Notes under the pieces: generated by a model
Told to the model about the DNA's origin: nothing
What the model saw: the letters and a program-made list of their open reading frames with translations, nothing else
Databases searched by the model: none
Made by a program: the position numbers and the translations under genes
In this document: one piece after another, positions 6,094-9,599 of the stretch
Numbering within the stretch: position 1 is the first letter of the stretch
Layout: the number at the start of each line of letters is the position of its first letter
From: Planctomycetota bacterium
GTDB taxonomy: Bacteria > Planctomycetota > UBA11346
Assembly (NCBI GenBank): GCA_013816415.1
Contig: JACDEN010000067.1
Coordinates: 1-9,599 of the forward strand
Length of the DNA: 9,599 nt
Direction: 5' to 3'

Positions 6094-8880
6094 CCACGAA
6101 GTCACGCCGAAGGCGATTCGCGCCCGCAGTTCGATCAGGCCCGCCTCGAAGCCCGCCATCACCAGGTCCTTGCCGATCTTGCTGTTGATGTCGATGATCT
6201 GGTCCTGCTTCGCGTAGTAGAGTGGGACCGCGGTCAGGTCGATGATGGGAAGTCCCGGGATCTTCGCCTGGACTGCCGCCTGCCACGCGACCCACTCGGT
6301 CCTGGCCTTGCCTTCGATCGCATCGGGACTGAGGACGAGGACCGGCAGCAGCCCCTTCTCGATCGCTGACTGGAAGGCGGCCACCGCTTCGTCCGGCTTC
6401 GATTCGGGGCCCTTCATGGTCGACAGCATCACGAATTCGATGTTCGCCTTCGAGACCACCGCGCGGTCGACCAGGGATTTCATCGTCGCGGGGCTGAAGG
6501 AGGTGGTGACCACCCGAGCGACGGTCGGCCGCTCGGCAGGCTTCGGGCCGTCGGCTCCGAGTGGAACGAGGAGACGGTTGTTGATCGCATCGACCAGCCG
6601 CTGGTGCTGCTGCAGCTGGACCTGGCTTCCCGAAGTCCGGTAGAGCGCATCGGGAACGACCAGGCGATACTGTTCGAACTGCGGGAAGTCGCTGCGCGCC
6701 TTCAGCAGCTTCTGGATCAGGTCCTTCCATCCCAGGCTGGACCTGGTCAACATGTTCGAAAGGGTTCCGGGAGTGATGCCCAGGCTGTCGACCGCTGGCA
6801 TGGAACCGGAGCCGAAGACGCCTGCGGCATAGTAGAATGGTCGGTCGCCCTCCGCGCGCAGGCACAGCTGCCGGTTCGACGGCGTCGCGTCGGGCAGGGG
6901 GATGCGCACGGTCTCCCACGATGAGCCGGACAGCTGGACCGGCTGCAGCTGGCGGACCGACCCGTCGGGACTCTTCATCTCGACCTTGATGCAGCGCGAA
7001 TCCGAGGTTCCGCTGTGCAGCACCAGGATCAGCCCGTCATTGGCAGCCCCGCTCCCTTTCGGGAGATTGATGATCAGCATGGAGCAGTGGCCCTCGGGGC
7101 CATCGCCCATCTGGCTGTAGGCGAAGGCCGGCGATTCGCTGATCGGCGTGCGTCCTGGCAGATACGAATGACCGAGGACGATCGGTGTGCCGATGACGTG
7201 CTCAGCCGGTCTGAGGGTGACGGTCTGGGGGGACGGAGGCGTGGTCGTCTCGCCGTTCGGAGCTCGCGCTTCCGGCCGCGGCTGGCTCGCATGCAGCGCC
7301 TTGATCGACGTCGCGCGCTGGACCAGCGAATCCCTGCGGACGCCGAGCTCCGCGAAGTGTTCCGAGATCGCGATCAGGCGCGCCTGCGCGAGGACCGAGA
7401 CGGGATCCTGATCGATCGATCGCTCGAGATCGTCCAGCCGTTGGCGGATGTCGCCCTCCTGCTGCGCCCAGCGCGCGGCGAGATCGTCGTTGATCTGCCG
7501 TCTGCGCTTCTTGAGGCGCTCGCCGACGACCACCAGGGTGTCGAGTCCGCGCTGGGCGGCGGGCAGATCGTTGGCCTTGATCTGGGACTGGATGAGATTC
7601 AGTTTTCCGTCCATCTCGCGCAGATGCGCGTCATCGCCCGGCTGCTCGGAATCCCTGGTCCGCGCCGTCGGTTCGCCGCTCTTCGACGGGTCGAGGGCCT
7701 GCGGCCGCGGACTTTCGGCGGCCCCGGTGGTGTTGACAGAATGGGCGGTCGCCCTCCCGGCCATGCCGATCGCGGTGAGGCCGGCTATGACTGCGAGGCC
7801 GATGGCTCCGGCGCCCATCCAGGTGCGCTGCGTGCGGCGGCGGGAATTGGTCGATGATGCCGATCGTCCTGAATTCGTCGCGGTCCGCGGGACCGCCGAC
7901 CGACCGGAGGGCGAACCGCGCTGCAGCGGGACGGTCGGGGAGGTGGCCACCTGCGGCTGTTGCGTGAGCAGTGTCGCCTGTTCCCCGAGGGTCGATGGCA
8001 GATCGACCTGCGCGGAACGGCCGGCGGCGAGATCGCGGGGCGTCTGCACTCCGACGGCGTGGATCGCCTTCGCGACCGCGTGGGCATTGGGGAAGCGATG
8101 CGCGGGATGCTTCGCGAGGCATTTCTGGATCACGGGCTGGAGGTACGCCAGATCGGGCCGATGCGTGGCCAGCTGCGGGATCGGTGCGGTGATGTGCAGC
8201 TGCAGGACCTGGATCGCGCTCGGAGCTTCGAAGGTGGAATGGCCGGTGAGGGTCTGGTAGAGCGAACAGCCGAGGCTGTAGATGTCGGACGCCGGCGTGG
8301 GATCCTCGCCGCGGCACGCCTCGGGCGACATGTAGGCCGGACTGCCGAGCACCGCGCCGGCCTGCGTCAGGTGCGCGCCCTCCAGCTGGCGCGCGAGTCC
8401 GAAATCCGCGAGCTTGGCCTCGCCGATCCTGGTGACCATGATGTTGTCGGGCTTGATGTCGCGATGCACGATCCCGAGCTGGTGCGCGGCATGAAGACCT
8501 TCGGCGGCCTGCCGATGCAGTTCGAGGATCTGTCGCACCAGCGTGCGCTTGCTCTTCACCAGCGAGCCGAGGCTCCAGCCGTCGACGTACTCGAGCACCA
8601 TCAGGTAGAGCTGTTCGCCGCGCGGTCCTTTCGCCGGTCCGAAATCATGGCATGCGATCACATTGGGATGGACGAGCTTGCCGATGGTGTGCGCCTCGCG
8701 TCCGAAGCGCTCGATGTAGTCGCTGTCTCCGGCCAGATGCGGCGCGATGACCTTGATCGCCACCTGACGTTCGAGACCGAGCTGGAGGCCGCGATAGACC
8801 GAGCCCATCGCTCCTTTTCCAAGGAGCTCGTCGAAACGGACGGAGTCCGTCTGGAAACCGATGAGTGGGTCGTCAGGCAT
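6079..8880 (-). CDS. Transmembrane Ser/Thr protein kinase with extracytoplasmic jelly-roll and SGNH-like domains
   Basis: A 933-residue Hanks-type kinase. Catalytic domain at about 14-272: glycine loop GKGAMGSV (21-28), VAIK lysine K43, helix-C E62, HRD 139-141 within VHRDIKPDN, DFG 159-161, GSPAYMSPE (179-187) and SDIYSLGCSLYQTLTG. All catalytic residues are present, so it should be active. A Ser/Thr/Arg/Pro-rich juxtamembrane linker (~273-350) leads to a single span (~355-376, GAGAIGLAVIAGLTAIGMAG). Beyond it are a charged helical, coiled-coil-like stalk (~419-530) and a beta-rich domain (~560-690). The C-terminal part (~695-933) has alternating beta/alpha pattern (IEFVMLST, LLPVLVLSPDAI, GLPIIDLTAVP) like an SGNH hydrolase. 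By orientation this half faces the periplasm or surface and is likely a sensor. The SGNH assignment is my pattern reading and the weakest part. No Shine-Dalgarno is evident. The ATG at 8880 lies close to a good promoter. Confidence 0.95.
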   Translation of the reverse strand: MPDDPLIGFQTDSVRFDELLGKGAMGSVYRGLQLGLERQVAIKVIAPHLAGDSDYIERFGREAHTIGKLVHPNVIACHDFGPAKGPRGEQLYLMVLEYVDGWSLGSLVKSKRTLVRQILELHRQAAEGLHAAHQLGIVHRDIKPDNIMVTRIGEAKLADFGLARQLEGAHLTQAGAVLGSPAYMSPEACRGEDPTPASDIYSLGCSLYQTLTGHSTFEAPSAIQVLQLHITAPIPQLATHRPDLAYLQPVIQKCLAKHPAHRFPNAHAVAKAIHAVGVQTPRDLAAGRSAQVDLPSTLGEQATLLTQQPQVATSPTVPLQRGSPSGRSAVPRTATNSGRSASSTNSRRRTQRTWMGAGAIGLAVIAGLTAIGMAGRATAHSVNTTGAAESPRPQALDPSKSGEPTARTRDSEQPGDDAHLREMDGKLNLIQSQIKANDLPAAQRGLDTLVVVGERLKKRRRQINDDLAARWAQQEGDIRQRLDDLERSIDQDPVSVLAQARLIAISEHFAELGVRRDSLVQRATSIKALHASQPRPEARAPNGETTTPPSPQTVTLRPAEHVIGTPIVLGHSYLPGRTPISESPAFAYSQMGDGPEGHCSMLIINLPKGSGAANDGLILVLHSGTSDSRCIKVEMKSPDGSVRQLQPVQLSGSSWETVRIPLPDATPSNRQLCLRAEGDRPFYYAAGVFGSGSMPAVDSLGITPGTLSNMLTRSSLGWKDLIQKLLKARSDFPQFEQYRLVVPDALYRTSGSQVQLQQHQRLVDAINNRLLVPLGADGPKPAERPTVARVVTTSFSPATMKSLVDRAVVSKANIEFVMLSTMKGPESKPDEAVAAFQSAIEKGLLPVLVLSPDAIEGKARTEWVAWQAAVQAKIPGLPIIDLTAVPLYYAKQDQIIDINSKIGKDLVMAGFEAGLIELRARIAFGVTSWPVPR

Positions 8881-8899
8881 GCCGGCAATTCGCCTAGGC

Positions 8900-8928
8900 T
8901 ATATACCCTTTTCGCAACCGGATCGCAA
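8900..8928 (-). promoter_or_regulatory. Probable sigma-70 promoter of the kinase gene
   Basis: Read on the minus strand: -35 TTGCGA (8923-8928), an exact 17-base spacer, and -10 TATATA (8900-8905), in an AT-richer patch of otherwise GC-rich DNA. The start would fall near 8893, leaving only about a dozen untranslated bases before the ATG at 8880. This fits the missing Shine-Dalgarno. It sits just after the bshC stop, so the kinase can be transcribed independently of bshC. Confidence 0.55.
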
Positions 8929-8934
8929 CTCGAG

Positions 8935-9599
8935 CTAGATGGAAAGGGAGGTTACGTCGCCAGGCGCGGTTCGCGCGGCGGTCTCGACGAGGGCATCGGC
9001 GACCCCAGGCCCCGCCTCCCACAGTGCTTGGAACACGCTCATCACCCGTTCCTGGTGTTGCGATCGCGGCCATAACCAGGAAACAGCCGTGCCGAATGGG
9101 GGCAGGTCCTGGGCGCGTCGTTGCGAACGTTGCAGGCGTTTTTGGAAGGCCTGCGCGACGCGCCGCAGCCGTCGGACCGTCACCTCGACCTCGGGACGTC
9201 CGGCGCCGGCACCAGCGATGGCGGTGATGGCGGCATCGAGCGCGGCCGATGGCCGATCACACGGATCGGCAGCCGTTTGAATCACCGGCCCGGTCGAGTC
9301 GGCGGTGACCTCGGCGGCTGCCACGCCCCATCGCGCGAGGATGCGGCGCACCCGCGTCGGCAGGAGGGTTATCGAGCAGCGCGGAACCAGTTCGGGAGCG
9401 GGAACGCCGATCGTGCGATAGAGCGGTTGGATGAATTCGTGGTACGAGCGCTCGCCGGGACCCGCCACAAAGATCGCTGCCGGCAGCGCCTGCTGCTGCA
9501 GGACCGGCCGCAGGGGCGCGCCCGGGCTGAGCATTGTCGGATCGGCGGTTGCGAGGGCGAGCGCGGCGGCGCGATCGAGCCTGGTGCGGCCATCTGGCC
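8935..9599 (-). CDS. bshC: Bacillithiol synthesis cysteine-adding enzyme, C-terminal part
   Basis: The frame is open from the right edge to TAG at 8935-8937, showing the last 220 residues; the N-terminal part lies outside the window. BshC is the enzyme assigned to the last step of bacillithiol synthesis, adding cysteine to glucosaminyl-malate in the cytoplasm. Recognised segments, in order, are LSPGAPLRPVLQQQALP, AGPGERSYHEFIQPLY, GVPAPELVPRCSITLLP, a long Arg-rich helix (VEVTVRRLRRVAQAFQKRL), and PRSQHQERVMS near the end. These match the order in BshC/YllA proteins: substrate-pocket core, then the C-terminal coiled coil. The family is normally around 540 residues, so less than half is seen. 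An internal ATG at 9532-9534 is not the true start, because conserved-looking sequence (DGRTRLDRAAALALA) continues upstream in frame. The stop is 54 bases before the kinase ATG on the same strand; no hairpin is evident in that gap. Confidence 0.85.
   Translation of the reverse strand, partial: PDGRTRLDRAAALALATADPTMLSPGAPLRPVLQQQALPAAIFVAGPGERSYHEFIQPLYRTIGVPAPELVPRCSITLLPTRVRRILARWGVAAAEVTADSTGPVIQTAADPCDRPSAALDAAITAIAGAGAGRPEVEVTVRRLRRVAQAFQKRLQRSQRRAQDLPPFGTAVSWLWPRSQHQERVMSVFQALWEAGPGVADALVETAARTAPGDVTSLSI

Noticed and set aside
7960..9075. 371-residue plus-strand frame across the kinase start and bshC end
   Set aside because: It covers the antisense of the kinase catalytic domain and the bshC 3' end, both recognised by motifs, so it is a shadow.
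9532..9534. ATG as the start of a short standalone protein
   Set aside because: The frame stays open to the window edge with BshC-like sequence upstream, so this is an internal methionine of a truncated gene.
1..9599. Mobile element, CRISPR array or phage-like defence cassette
   Set aside because: No transposase, integrase, terminal inverted repeats, spaced direct repeats or nuclease genes were seen. All strong frames are accounted for by five chromosomal-type genes.

Overview
The window is GC-rich bacterial DNA with five protein genes and no RNA gene, CRISPR array or mobile element that I can see. A very large Ser/Thr kinase with an extracytoplasmic C-terminal half, secreted heparinase-type lyase and secreted unknown proteins, and a bacillithiol gene together suggest a free-living, polysaccharide-degrading bacterium. 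Planctomycetota or a related PVC-type lineage is my best guess. It is an inference from gene style, with no marker gene to confirm it.

Layout: on the minus strand at the left edge lies a secreted protein of unknown function (1-1019, C-terminus cut by the window). About 140 bp upstream of it, on the same strand, is an 874-residue secreted heparinase II/III-like polysaccharide lyase (1161-3785). The gap between them holds two stem-loops. A 307-bp divergent intergenic region follows, then acetyl-CoA synthetase acs on the plus strand (4093-6060). Acs converges with a 933-residue membrane-spanning Ser/Thr kinase on the minus strand (6079-8880), and a strong GC stem-loop spans the junction and contains the kinase stop codon. 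Upstream of the kinase on the same strand is the 3' part of bshC (8935 to the right edge), the cysteine-adding enzyme of bacillithiol synthesis. A good sigma-70-type promoter lies in the 54-bp gap between bshC and the kinase.

How the genes might fit together: the lyase would cleave uronic-acid-containing polysaccharide outside the cytoplasm, and Acs would activate acetate, which can come from deacetylation or fermentation of such sugars. That link is speculative, because acs has its own ribosome site and is divergently transcribed. The most unusual object is the kinase. Its cytoplasmic catalytic domain is joined through one membrane span to a helical stalk, a beta-rich domain and a C-terminal domain resembling an SGNH esterase that has lost its catalytic histidine. 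I read it as a receptor kinase with a possible pseudo-esterase sensor.
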